From Agitococcus lubricus (GTDB taxonomy: Bacteria > Pseudomonadota > Gammaproteobacteria > Pseudomonadales > Moraxellaceae), in contig NZ_QAON01000001.1 of assembly GCF_003051055.1 (NCBI RefSeq), positions 1 through 64,000 of the forward strand: 64,000 nt of DNA, in the 5' to 3' direction. The notes below the pieces were generated by a model. It ran no database searches. It saw nothing but the letters and a program-made list of their open reading frames with translations, and was not told where the DNA came from. The position numbers and the translations under genes were made by a program. Shown here one piece after another: positions 25,723 through 34,502 of the stretch (its first letter is position 1; every line of letters starts with the position of its first letter).

Positions 25723-26118
25723 CTAGATTTGCTTCGTTAATTTTTCACCCAAGGTTGCACCATACATGGCTAAAGCAAAGGCAATGACACCACCAATCAG
25801 CAATTTAAGCCATTGGAAATGTATATAGGTATTGGGTAATACAAAGGAGACAAATACCACTAAAAAAATAGACAAGAATGCACCTAAAGCAGGCTCGATA
25901 ATCCGTATTTTGGGAGAAATGAGGCCAATGATAAAACCCCCTAAAAAATAACTGGATAACATCAATAAGCCTTGCACCACTTGCTTCAGTCCATGTGCGA
26001 TATAATGTCCCAAAATCATTTGACCGATAAAAAAAGACAGTATGAGTTGTGCAATGACAAAAATGACCATGCTACTAAATACCCATCCCCACGAAAACGG
26101 CTGATTTTGTTGAAACAT
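25723..26118 (-). CDS. Small four-TM membrane protein
   Basis: The 131-residue hydrophobic protein has four predicted membrane segments at about 12-35, 43-67, 76-96 and 104-124, and a short basic C-terminus (GEKLTKQI). Glycines in SYFLGGFIIGLISPKIRIIEPALGAFLS suggest helix packing. No family was recognised; it resembles small DUF membrane proteins of the TIGR04086/YrzE type in general layout only. It is co-directional with the methyltransferase gene but separated from it by 80 bases. Confidence 0.65.
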   Translation of the reverse strand: MFQQNQPFSWGWVFSSMVIFVIAQLILSFFIGQMILGHYIAHGLKQVVQGLLMLSSYFLGGFIIGLISPKIRIIEPALGAFLSIFLVVFVSFVLPNTYIHFQWLKLLIGGVIAFALAMYGATLGEKLTKQI

Positions 26119-26174
26119 TTTATTTTTTCCTTGAAAAAGTCTAGCTTCATCTTAGCCAATCCAACCATAATAAA

Positions 26175-26224
26175 AAAGCCGCATTAAGCGGCTTTCTTAA
26201 ACTCCCTCCTTTTTTAAAGGAGGG
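26175..26224. terminator. Twin hairpins between membrane protein and PLC genes
   Basis: AAAGCCGC/GCGGCTTT with a 5-base loop (26175-26195) is followed by CCCTCCTTT/AAAGGAGGG (26204-26224). Both lie just downstream of the PLC-lectin gene on the minus strand, and the first has an A run that becomes a T run on that strand. The second resembles the common CCTCCTTT...AAAGGAGG intergenic repeat. Confidence 0.7.
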
Positions 26225-26235
26225 TTGGGGAGGAT

Positions 26236-28104
26236 TTACTGCCAAGTCCAGCTTTGACCCCAGCTATTTTGACCATCCCACAAGTGCGCATCTTGACCAT
26301 CAAATGCCCCCCACCATGCGTCTTTAATATCTATCGCTTTGTTAGGTGCGTGAGCGGGACGTAAGGAGTTGCCTGCACCACGTAACCATACTTGGTTAGC
26401 ACCACTATGGCAGTCCCACAACACAATTTTGCTACCATTGCCTGTACCTGCACCTGAGACATCGATACAGCGGTTAGGATTGGCTTTGCTATGAATACGG
26501 CCTTGTGCGTCTTGCCACCATTTTTGGCTATCTGCACCATGACACGACCAGTGATGAACAATCGCGCCATTATTGGTATTACGGTCTTCTAAATCTAAAC
26601 ACTTGCCTTTGCCATTGACTAAAGACTTCCACACAGGCACTTCGGTTAACGTGGTGCTTTCAATTTGCACCGACACGTTACCTGATACGGCAGCATCGGT
26701 GTTTAAGGCAATAATCACACTGTTATCATTAACCACAAAACTGGTGCTGACATTGGTGCCAATTAAGTTACGTTGTAACTGACGACTACCATTAAAAATC
26801 TGCAAGGTATCACCAATACCATCTAAACCACCTGTGACAGTGACTTTAACTGCACTCGCGCCTGCAATACTTAAGGTTTGGTAGATTTTTTGGTTGTTGC
26901 CATAGTTGCCTGATGACCAACTATTGGTGGCTGCATAATAGGCTTCCCATTTGCCCTCACGTGCTTTGTCTGAATAGTTTAACCATAAACTTTGGCCGCC
27001 ATTAACGGCTAATAAGCGTTGATTTTGATAGGCGTTGACAGGCACAGCAAAACGATAACCTGCAAACTCACTGGCACATTGTACGCGACCTTGTTCCCAT
27101 GCACCGCTACCGCTAGTCACACGCCAATCATCAGCGTTGTTGAGATTTTGACAAGCAAAACGGCGGATTATCGTACAGTTATTATCATTCCAACGACCAT
27201 TGCTACCTTGTTCTGCACAGTTTTCACCTGCCGCACCTGCATTGTTTGGCTCACCACCATTCCAACTCCAAACGGCCGCACTTGTCATGCTGTCATCCCA
27301 ACGGTCGGCATCGACATTGTTAACACCACAGGCAAATAAACGCGGAATGTTGGAGCTATCAATCGTACCTGTTTGATCAACCCAACCATCAGGCAATAAA
27401 TCTTTGCCTAATTTGCTATCTGAAATGGTATAAATTTGACCCAATACCAAAGCGTTGCCATCCATTTTACAGCTTGTGGTGTCAAAATATTTCACAGGAC
27501 GCGAGTTCCAACCGCCTGCTGCACCTGTGGCAAAAATACGACCATCCCAAATTAACGAGCCGTCATAGGTATTATTTGCGCCTTTGACAATCACCCGTTT
27601 GCCTTTAGCAACCATTTCGCGTGGGGTTTCCCAACGATTGCTCGGCTTATCGCTCGGCAAATATAACATTGAACCAAAAATAGATTTGAGTGGTGCTTCC
27701 ACTAAGGCTTGATTACCGACACGGTCTTCTAAATCAATAAACATAATTTCTTTAGGATGTGCGGCTAACCAATTAGCAATCTTTTGTAATTCATTAGGGT
27801 AACTATCTTTGGCAGCATAAATTGCGCCACAATCTTGATGACATAATTTGACCACCCCACCATCATTGTGAATATCTAAGTCAATATTACGCACACCATT
27901 GTCCATTAACTTATCTAAAGCCCACACTTGGTTTGCCCACGTTGCCGAAGAATCGTTCCATGCATTGTGTGCGCCTAAAATTTGTAGGCGATTGACAGGC
28001 GTATCGGCTTGTAATTCCATCGCTTGGCTTAATGGCCATGCAGAATCGGCAAAACTTGTTGAGGCAGAAACTAACAAACTGGCAATGGTGAGAATTTTTT
28101 TCAT
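26236..28104 (-). CDS. Secreted PLC-like phosphodiesterase with lectin domains
   Basis: The 622-residue exported protein has a signal peptide (MKKILTIASLLVSASTSFA). Residues about 38-210 form a PI-PLC X-like barrel: ILGAHNAW with H46 and VVKLCHQDC with H89 match the two catalytic histidines, and IMFIDLEDR follows. Residues about 245-325 resemble a C-type lectin fold (WSWNGGEPNN, GENCAEQ, RWNDNNC, FACQN). A beta-sandwich stretch comes next (about 380-485). A ricin-type beta-trefoil lectin closes the protein (GKCLDLEDRNTNNGAIV, QKWWQDAQGRI, NRCIDVSG, NQVWLRG). It probably cleaves a phospholipid or glycolipid head group while lectin domains hold it on glycans. The lipid target is unknown. Confidence 0.8.
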   Translation of the reverse strand: MKKILTIASLLVSASTSFADSAWPLSQAMELQADTPVNRLQILGAHNAWNDSSATWANQVWALDKLMDNGVRNIDLDIHNDGGVVKLCHQDCGAIYAAKDSYPNELQKIANWLAAHPKEIMFIDLEDRVGNQALVEAPLKSIFGSMLYLPSDKPSNRWETPREMVAKGKRVIVKGANNTYDGSLIWDGRIFATGAAGGWNSRPVKYFDTTSCKMDGNALVLGQIYTISDSKLGKDLLPDGWVDQTGTIDSSNIPRLFACGVNNVDADRWDDSMTSAAVWSWNGGEPNNAGAAGENCAEQGSNGRWNDNNCTIIRRFACQNLNNADDWRVTSGSGAWEQGRVQCASEFAGYRFAVPVNAYQNQRLLAVNGGQSLWLNYSDKAREGKWEAYYAATNSWSSGNYGNNQKIYQTLSIAGASAVKVTVTGGLDGIGDTLQIFNGSRQLQRNLIGTNVSTSFVVNDNSVIIALNTDAAVSGNVSVQIESTTLTEVPVWKSLVNGKGKCLDLEDRNTNNGAIVHHWSCHGADSQKWWQDAQGRIHSKANPNRCIDVSGAGTGNGSKIVLWDCHSGANQVWLRGAGNSLRPAHAPNKAIDIKDAWWGAFDGQDAHLWDGQNSWGQSWTWQ

Positions 28105-28300
28105 GTTACCCTCGATTTTGTTGCAGATTTGATGTGGCTCAAACCGCTTAAATTATGGGTAAAAATTGTACTTATTATGATGAATGAAGGATTGATACTT
28201 AGCGTCACTGTACTCAGATAATTGGCGTAGAAAGTTAGTTTTTCGATGACTTCTTTCGACACTTAATTAGACTCATTAAGTGCAAAGAGCTTGTGTGGGT

Positions 28301-28342
28301 TGAGCGAAGTCGAAAGCTATAATGATACTTCGACTTCGCTCA
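28301..28342. repeat. Dispersed palindromic repeat, perfect copy
   Basis: TGAGCGAAGTCGAA (28301-28314) pairs perfectly with TTCGACTTCGCTCA (28329-28342) across a 14-base loop. It is the same family as at 133-167 and inside the element at 22000-22147. It lies about 40 bases downstream of the thiolase stop on the minus strand and could end that operon's transcript. The rest of the 28105-28383 space shows nothing else. Confidence 0.75.
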
Positions 28343-28383
28343 GTATACGATGACACAGATATTAGGGCGTTTAACTTACCATT

Positions 28384-29565
28384 TTAATCCCGACGATACA
28401 TGGTAATCACACACGCGCCGCCCAAACCTAAGTTGTGCTGCAACGCGATATTGGCATTGGCGACTTGGCGTTTATCGGCTGTTCCCCTTAATTGCCATAC
28501 TAGCTCGGTACATTGTGCCAAGCCTGTTGCGCCTAAAGGATGTCCTTTAGATAACAAACCGCCTGAGGGATTAACCACATATTTGCCCCCGTAGGTATTA
28601 TCACCATCCCAAATAAATTGTTCGGCTTGGCCTTCGGGGCATAAGCCTAAACCTTCGTAGGTTAATAATTCATTGGCGGTAAAACAGTCATGTAATTCAA
28701 CCACTTGAATATCTTCTGGGCCAATACCTGCCTGATTATAGACACGTAAAGCTGCTTGTTTAGTCATGTCATAACCGACCATTTTAATCATGCTTTGTTC
28801 ATCAAAACTAGAAGCATAATCGGTGGTCATGGCTTGGGCTGCAATGTACACAGAGTTTTTAATGCCATGTTTTGCTGCAAATTCATCAGAGCATAAAATC
28901 GCGGCGGCTGCACCGCAGGTCGGTGGGCAACATTGAAAACGTGTTAAGGGGTCAAACACGTCGTCAGAGGCCATAATTTCCTCTAAAGATAAGACCTGAT
29001 TAAATAAGGCAAAGGGATTTTGACTGGCGTGTTTACGCGCTTTTTCGGCAATTTTGCCAAAGGTTTCGCGTTTAGTGCCATAACGCCAGCGATACTCACG
29101 GCCTGCGCCACCAAACATTTGCGCCGCAGGTGGTGCTTGGGTAAAGCCTTGCGCGTCTAACATTACCTGTGCGTGTTTAGCCATCGGCGGCTCACGGTCA
29201 TCATATTTATTGCCGAGCGCACCACGCTCCATTTTTTCAAAACCTAAAGCAATCACACACTCCGCCAAACCGCCTTCAATCGCTTGCCGTGCCAAAAATA
29301 AAGCACTTGAGCCTGTCGAACAGTTATTATTGACATTTACCACAGGAATACCCGTTAAGCCCAACTCATACAAGGCACGTTGTCCACAGGTTGAGTCGCC
29401 ATAGACATAACCAACAAAACCTTGTTCAACCTCGTTATAACTAATGCCTGCATCTTTTAGCGCGAGTTGGCCTGCATCACGCGCCATTTCATAATATTCT
29501 GCACTAGCACCGGGTTTGGCAAATTTGGTCATGCCGACACCAATCACATTCACTCTACGTTTCAT
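28384..29565 (-). CDS. SCP2-type thiolase / lipid-transfer protein
   Basis: The 393-residue thiolase-superfamily enzyme is of the SCPx (sterol carrier protein X) class. The nucleophilic cysteine lies in [12 protein letters not shown] (C82). The C-terminal block [17 protein letters not shown] provides a histidine motif, and [16 protein letters not shown] closes the fold with the second cysteine. SCPx thiolases cleave branched or steroid-side-chain 3-ketoacyl-CoA. It starts 20 bases after the stop of the multifunctional SDR-MaoC-SCP2 gene, so both belong to one operon. The SCP2 domains usually fused to SCPx are here carried by the partner enzyme. Confidence 0.88.
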   Translation of the reverse strand: MKRRVNVIGVGMTKFAKPGASAEYYEMARDAGQLALKDAGISYNEVEQGFVGYVYGDSTCGQRALYELGLTGIPVVNVNNNCSTGSSALFLARQAIEGGLAECVIALGFEKMERGALGNKYDDREPPMAKHAQVMLDAQGFTQAPPAAQMFGGAGREYRWRYGTKRETFGKIAEKARKHASQNPFALFNQVLSLEEIMASDDVFDPLTRFQCCPPTCGAAAAILCSDEFAAKHGIKNSVYIAAQAMTTDYASSFDEQSMIKMVGYDMTKQAALRVYNQAGIGPEDIQVVELHDCFTANELLTYEGLGLCPEGQAEQFIWDGDNTYGGKYVVNPSGGLLSKGHPLGATGLAQCTELVWQLRGTADKRQVANANIALQHNLGLGGACVITMYRRD

Positions 29566-29585
29566 TTTTGTCCCCTAATCTTGTG

Positions 29586-32500
29586 TTATGCCAAAAAATC
29601 CAGTTGTTGTGCGGCTTTGACATCACCATCAATACGCACTTTACCTTGCTGATATAAACGTGACAGTTGTTGTGGTTGTTGCATTAACGTCACTAAATCA
29701 TCATCAGCTAAGATGAAGGTACTGGTTGCTTGTGCCGCTTCGCCCTGATACACCTGTGCGGTTTGTTGACTCAAATCAACCACCCAAACATCGTTTGGCT
29801 CTGTGAGCTTGAATTGATAAATGACAGGTCGATGTACATTTTTACTCGCCAAGCGTGTGCTTAATTGGGCAAATAATGTGGCGGCTTGTGCGGTTTTACT
29901 GACCGCAGGACTAGCCGTTGCTACGGTGGTGGTAGTTTGTCCCGAGGCTAAACGCTGCGCTTTGGCTTGTTGATAGGCTTTGGCATCAATCGCTTGCAAG
30001 ACAGTGAGTTTATTGGAGGCCATAATATTACCGCCAATTTTGATTTTGCCTGCAAAATACAGCTTTTGAACTTCGGCTAAACTGGCCGTGACCACCGTTT
30101 CGATGAGGCTTTCGTCTAAATCAATGCTTACATCAGCTTTCGCATCTGACCCTTGATAGGCACTGCCTTGACCATTTTTTAGGTCAATCACCCACTGGGA
30201 GGCAGGATTGCTTAAATTAAACTGAAAAACGGTTTTCACTTTAGCAGCTAGGTCAGGATGTTGGCTAATGTGTTGATTAACGACCTGAAAAATATCGGCA
30301 GGGATAATCGGACTATCGGCAGGTGTCACCGCCGCCGCTTGTGGACTGGCTGCCGAACTACCCAAACGCTGTGCTTTGGCTTGTTGATAGCCTTTGGCAT
30401 CAATCGCTTGCAAGACGGTAAGTTTATTGGAGGCCATAATATTGCCACCAATTTTGATTTTTCCTGCAAAATACAGTTTTTGAACCTCGGCTAAACTGGC
30501 CGTGACCACCGTTTCGATGAGGCTTTCGTCTAAATCAATGCTTACATCAGCTTTCGCATCTGCCCCTTGATAGGCACTGCCTTGACCATTTTTTAGGTCA
30601 ATCACCCACTGGGACGCAGGATTGCTTAAGTTAAACTGAAAAACGGTTTTTACTTTAGCGGCTAGTTCGGGATGTTGGCTAATGTGTTGATTAACGACCT
30701 GAAAAATATCAGCAGGGATAATTTTGTCGTCTACAGGCGCGGCTTTTACAGCAGGTGTCGCACTGGTTGTTGTCGTTGCTGCACTCGCCTTTTTCTTCAC
30801 AGGTGGCTCTTTATACAACTCAATGGCGGCGTTTTTAATCACTACTTCATCGCGTTCTAAGACTTTGGTTTCAAAAACAATACGCGTATCAGACTCTTTC
30901 CACATCCGTGTTTCTAAGGTTTCCCCCGGAAAGACTGATTTGGCAAAACGTACTTTGATGCTTTTGACTAGACGTGGGTCATTCTGACAAAAGGCTTTAA
31001 TCACATGACGGCCACAATAACCGTGGGTACACATACCATGCAAAATCGGACGGTCAAAACCAAAGGCTTTGGCAAAGGCAGGGTCAGCGTGTAAAGGATT
31101 CCAATCGCCCGACAAGCGATAAAGCAAGGTTTGATGGGCATCGGTTTTTTCGGTAATCACCGCATCAGGCTCACGCACAGGTGGCAAATTAATATCGGTA
31201 CTTGGCCCTCGGTCGCCGCCCCAACCGCCTGCACCACGGACAAAAGCAGTCATTTCGTTATAAGCAACTAATTCACCTTGTTCATTACGGCTGCTAATGC
31301 CATACGTCACCACCGCATGAGGGGCTTTGTCGTAAGCGGTTTTTAACTTAAAGCTATGGGTGAGTTTGGCCGAAGGCGGTAATACTTGATAAATTTCGGT
31401 ATATTGTTCGCCATGTAATAAACGGTCAAAACCAAAATTAGAACCCGGTAATTGTAAAGTGCCTGCTTTTGCAGCCGATAACATGGCATTCATTTGCGGC
31501 ATAGCGGCATAGGTTGGCAAGGCATAAAACTCGCCTAACTCATAGACTAATTTTAGCTCGCTACTGTCTAAGGGGTCACGCGCTGCGCCCACACCCAACG
31601 CATATAACGCTAAATCGCGTTCGTCGTAACTGGACTCCAACACCACCTCGGCTTTGGCGGCGGCATCTAAATCAATAAACTCATTGCCTCCTAAACTCGG
31701 ATGATTGGCTTTTTCCATAATTGGCATAAAGGATTCGGTGGTCGAGGTGGGGTGCGTTGACTGACTAAAATCGGTAATCGTTGACCAACGGCGCGCCACA
31801 TCATCCACTGAGAACGGTTTTAAGCCGTTAAATTGATAACCTTCGGTACGCTCCCAACGCAACTTGGCAATATAACCTGCCCCCACTTCAAATAAACCTT
31901 TGGTCTCTGGGCAATCCTCATGACACAACCAAGCGACTAAGGGACTGACCGCTTCTGGCTTGAGCATCGCCAATAAATCGGGTGGCATAATAGTTTCGGT
32001 TAAGCGTGAAGCGGCTAAGGGGGCAATGGTATTAACATGAATATTTTTGCTACGCCCTTCTTCGGCCAAACAATTGGCCAAACCAGCCAAACCTAACTTG
32101 GCGGCACAATAATTGGCCTGCCCAAAATTGCCATAAATGCCTGCGGCGGAAGTGGTCATAATAATTCGACCATAAGCTTTTTCGCGCATAATTGGCCATG
32201 CCGCATGAGATACTGACATCGAACCTGTTAAATGCACTTTTAAGATTAAATCCCAGTCTGCCTGCGTCATTTTGGCAAAACTGACATCGCGTAAAATACC
32301 CGCATTATTAATAACAATATCCACCGTGCCAAACGCATCTAAGGCGGTTTGTACAATCGCTTGGCCATTTTCTACCGAGTCATAATTGGCAACGGCTTGT
32401 CCACCCGCGGCAATAATTTCGGCAACGACTTTATCGGCAGCAGATGACGACTTACCATCACCGTGTGCGCCGCCGCCTAAATCATTGACCACCACTTTTG

Positions 32501-32597
32501 CCCCCAAAGATGCGAGTAATAAAGCATGGGAACGCCCCAAACCATTACCTGCTCCTGTGACAATTGCCACTCGCCCATCAAAACGTAATGCAGACAT
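29586..32597 (-). CDS. MFE2-like SDR-MaoC enzyme with three SCP2 domains
   Basis: The 1003-residue multifunctional beta-oxidation protein follows the order of the peroxisomal MFE2/HSD17B4 enzyme. Residues 1-300 are a short-chain dehydrogenase (TGAGNGLGRSHALLLA, catalytic Y in YCAAK). Residues about 310-600 are a double hot-dog enoyl-CoA hydratase 2 with the signature RLSGDWNPLHADPAFAKAFG. A Lys/Ala/Thr linker follows, then three SCP2 sterol-carrier domains (about 626-740, 764-880 and 900-1003). The first two are almost identical; the third is divergent. Expected activities are hydration of 2-enoyl-CoA and oxidation of the 3-hydroxyacyl-CoA. Its operon partner is an SCPx thiolase, completing a cycle for branched or sterol-like substrates. 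A TetR gene lies upstream. Confidence 0.9.
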   Translation of the reverse strand: MSALRFDGRVAIVTGAGNGLGRSHALLLASLGAKVVVNDLGGGAHGDGKSSSAADKVVAEIIAAGGQAVANYDSVENGQAIVQTALDAFGTVDIVINNAGILRDVSFAKMTQADWDLILKVHLTGSMSVSHAAWPIMREKAYGRIIMTTSAAGIYGNFGQANYCAAKLGLAGLANCLAEEGRSKNIHVNTIAPLAASRLTETIMPPDLLAMLKPEAVSPLVAWLCHEDCPETKGLFEVGAGYIAKLRWERTEGYQFNGLKPFSVDDVARRWSTITDFSQSTHPTSTTESFMPIMEKANHPSLGGNEFIDLDAAAKAEVVLESSYDERDLALYALGVGAARDPLDSSELKLVYELGEFYALPTYAAMPQMNAMLSAAKAGTLQLPGSNFGFDRLLHGEQYTEIYQVLPPSAKLTHSFKLKTAYDKAPHAVVTYGISSRNEQGELVAYNEMTAFVRGAGGWGGDRGPSTDINLPPVREPDAVITEKTDAHQTLLYRLSGDWNPLHADPAFAKAFGFDRPILHGMCTHGYCGRHVIKAFCQNDPRLVKSIKVRFAKSVFPGETLETRMWKESDTRIVFETKVLERDEVVIKNAAIELYKEPPVKKKASAATTTTSATPAVKAAPVDDKIIPADIFQVVNQHISQHPELAAKVKTVFQFNLSNPASQWVIDLKNGQGSAYQGADAKADVSIDLDESLIETVVTASLAEVQKLYFAGKIKIGGNIMASNKLTVLQAIDAKGYQQAKAQRLGSSAASPQAAAVTPADSPIIPADIFQVVNQHISQHPDLAAKVKTVFQFNLSNPASQWVIDLKNGQGSAYQGSDAKADVSIDLDESLIETVVTASLAEVQKLYFAGKIKIGGNIMASNKLTVLQAIDAKAYQQAKAQRLASGQTTTTVATASPAVSKTAQAATLFAQLSTRLASKNVHRPVIYQFKLTEPNDVWVVDLSQQTAQVYQGEAAQATSTFILADDDLVTLMQQPQQLSRLYQQGKVRIDGDVKAAQQLDFLA
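29950..30721 (-). repeat. 414-bp in-frame duplication of the SCP2 domain
   Basis: The blocks 29950-30307 and 30364-30721 are nearly identical at the DNA level, including synonymous positions, and offset by exactly 414 bp (138 codons). The differences are few and scattered. This indicates a recent tandem duplication or gene conversion of one SCP2 unit. Confidence 0.9.
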
Positions 32598-32627
32598 ACC
32601 TGACCTCTCCTATGGATATTTCTATTT

Positions 32628-32683
32628 ACAATACGGACGTACAGTATGTTTATAGAGTTACCGTAAGATAGTCATGCTGTCAA
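32628..32683 (-). promoter_or_regulatory. Promoter and TetR-type dyad before the MFE2-like operon
   Basis: On the minus strand TTGACA (32678-32683) is followed at 17 bases by TAACTC, with TATAAA just beyond. Downstream of these, near the expected start of transcription, is an imperfect dyad with ATAC/GTAT half-sites around GGACGTACA (32628-32650). That is a typical place for the TetR-family repressor encoded directly upstream to act. Confidence 0.5.
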
Positions 32684-32745
32684 GCAAGGTTGAATAATTT
32701 TTTTACAGGAAATTTATATGCTAGGAAAAAATTAGAACGATAGAC

Positions 32746-33357
32746 TTAAGCAACTACATTGGCTTGTTTTACCATCGCTTCAATGATGTCACTAATCGAT
32801 TCGGTCAATTGCTCAAAACTGATTTTAGGATTAGGCTGACTCATAAAACGAATCACCGCAAACACGCCACCGTTAACCATAAACCATAAATTTGACGAAA
32901 TATTTGGCACTTTCATCAGTTGTGGATGCGACATAATATATTGCATACACATGTCCATCAGCACACTTTCTAGTAAGTCTATTTCGTTAGGGGCAATATC
33001 AAATTGTAAAACATAACGGACATAATACAAATAACGACCATTATTTTGTTCTAGCCAAAGCCTAAGTTCTTGTAATAAAAAACGAATACCTGCACGAATA
33101 TCTAAACGTAATAGCTCGGCGGTATTGTGTTTGAATAAGACAATCGCCTCCTGCACAAACTGATTATGCATCGCCTGATAAATCGCTTCTTTGTCGGCAA
33201 AATATTGGTACAAACTGCCGACACTAATACCTGCAATATCGGCAATATGGCGTGTGGTTGTTCCCTCTTTGCCATGACGCATCAGAGAAATAAAACCTGC
33301 ATCAATAATTGCATTTACCATCATTTGTGCGCGCTGCTGTTGTGGTTTTTTACGCAT
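32746..33357 (-). CDS. TetR family transcriptional regulator
   Basis: The start at 33357 gives the usual TetR N-terminus (MRKKPQQQRAQMMVNAIIDAG) with GGA about nine bases upstream; a longer frame from 33405 adds an unlikely hydrophobic leader. The 203-residue product has the HTH TTTRHIADIAGISVGSLYQYFADKEAIYQAM (residues about 33-63) and an all-helical ligand-binding domain. It precedes the SDR-MaoC-SCP2 / thiolase operon on the same strand and most likely represses it in response to an acyl-CoA or similar lipid. The ligand is inferred from context. Confidence 0.88.
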   Translation of the reverse strand: MRKKPQQQRAQMMVNAIIDAGFISLMRHGKEGTTTRHIADIAGISVGSLYQYFADKEAIYQAMHNQFVQEAIVLFKHNTAELLRLDIRAGIRFLLQELRLWLEQNNGRYLYYVRYVLQFDIAPNEIDLLESVLMDMCMQYIMSHPQLMKVPNISSNLWFMVNGGVFAVIRFMSQPNPKISFEQLTESISDIIEAMVKQANVVA

Positions 33358-33539
33358 CTTATTGATTCCAATAACTAAAAAAAGCGAATTGAATGCGAAC
33401 AACAATTCGTATTATTGTAAAACTCAGCCACCACTCTGCACTTAAAAAAGCAATCGCTTGCTAGGTTTTAGCACGATGTACCCAACTGCACAATATCAAA
33501 AACTTAATACTCAAGGTATTAGAGTCCATTTTGAGGTGA

Positions 33540-34442
33540 ATGATGTTAAACACAAAGTCTAGTCCAACCACCACACGCAAATTGGCAGGCACTCAGGTAG
33601 GTATTCCACCGCGTCAAATGGATTTTGTCCCCCCCACTCACGCAGCTCGTTATTTTTTTTATAATAATGCCACAGCTACCCTATTCTTTGCGGTGTTATC
33701 GGGCATTTTTCCTGCGGGTGAACGCTTTTTTGTCGAATCGGTACGCCGTTTTCGTAATGACATTAAAGATGAAACCCTTAAAGCGCAAGTATCGGGCTTT
33801 ATTGGACAAGAAGCCTTACACGGCCGCGAACATGACCGATTAAATACGATGTTAGCGGAGCGTGGTTTTGATATGCGTATGCCCATCAAAGGCATTGACT
33901 TAAGTCTTTGGTTATTAAACCAATTACCTGCACGTCAACAATTAGCCTGTACTATTTTTATGGAACATTTTACCGCTTTATTGGCCGAACAATGGCTCAG
34001 TAATATCGAGTTTCAACAACTGGCCGACCCAGACATGATTAAACTATGGCAATGGCATGCGTTAGAAGAGTTAGAACATAAATCGGTGGCGTATGATGTG
34101 TATGATTTAATTGGCAACAAACCCTATGAACGGGTATTAGCTGCACTTTATGTGATAGCGGCGATTGCCCCCACGGTGTTAGCGAGTTGGGCGTATTTGG
34201 TCGCACGTGAACACAAACCGCAAAAATGGCGCGATATTAAACAAGGTATAACTATTTTGCTGGGTAAAAAAGGCTTTATCACAACTATTTTGCCGCAAAT
34301 GCCTGTCTTTTTTCAGAAAAAATTTCATCCTAAACAACACAATACTCAACATTTAGAAAGTATGTGGCGCGATAAATTGTTTGGCGAGTTTGGCACGTTA
34401 TTAAGTGAGCTTAAAAATCCTGATGCCGTCAGACTGCATTAG
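33540..34442 (+). CDS. PF10118 'metal-dependent hydrolase' paralogue
   Basis: The 300-residue protein is related to that at 13113-14075 across its whole length. It has the same ferritin-like ligand pattern: AGERFF, IGQEALHGREHD, FMEHFTAL and WHALEELEHKSVAYDVYD. A GAGG ribosome-binding site lies close to the ATG. It is divergent from the TetR gene, so the 180-base spacer could place it under the same regulator. A membrane-associating stretch (AALYVIAAIAPTVLASWAYLVA) lies in the C-terminal third. The likely role is a diiron oxidation or hydrolysis step on a lipid, which is inference. Confidence 0.85.
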   Translation: MMLNTKSSPTTTRKLAGTQVGIPPRQMDFVPPTHAARYFFYNNATATLFFAVLSGIFPAGERFFVESVRRFRNDIKDETLKAQVSGFIGQEALHGREHDRLNTMLAERGFDMRMPIKGIDLSLWLLNQLPARQQLACTIFMEHFTALLAEQWLSNIEFQQLADPDMIKLWQWHALEELEHKSVAYDVYDLIGNKPYERVLAALYVIAAIAPTVLASWAYLVAREHKPQKWRDIKQGITILLGKKGFITTILPQMPVFFQKKFHPKQHNTQHLESMWRDKLFGEFGTLLSELKNPDAVRLH

Positions 34443-34471
34443 ACAAGTCCATCTATCAAGCAGTTTAAGGA

Positions 34472-34497
34472 TGAGGGTGACACGTCTGTCACCCTCA
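34472..34497. terminator. Hairpin between convergent PF10118 and RTX genes
   Basis: A perfect 10-bp stem TGAGGGTGAC/GTCACCCTCA with a 6-base loop lies between two convergent stop codons. There is no T tract, but the position and strength suggest a shared transcription end. Confidence 0.65.
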
Positions 34498-34502
34498 GTC
34501 GC

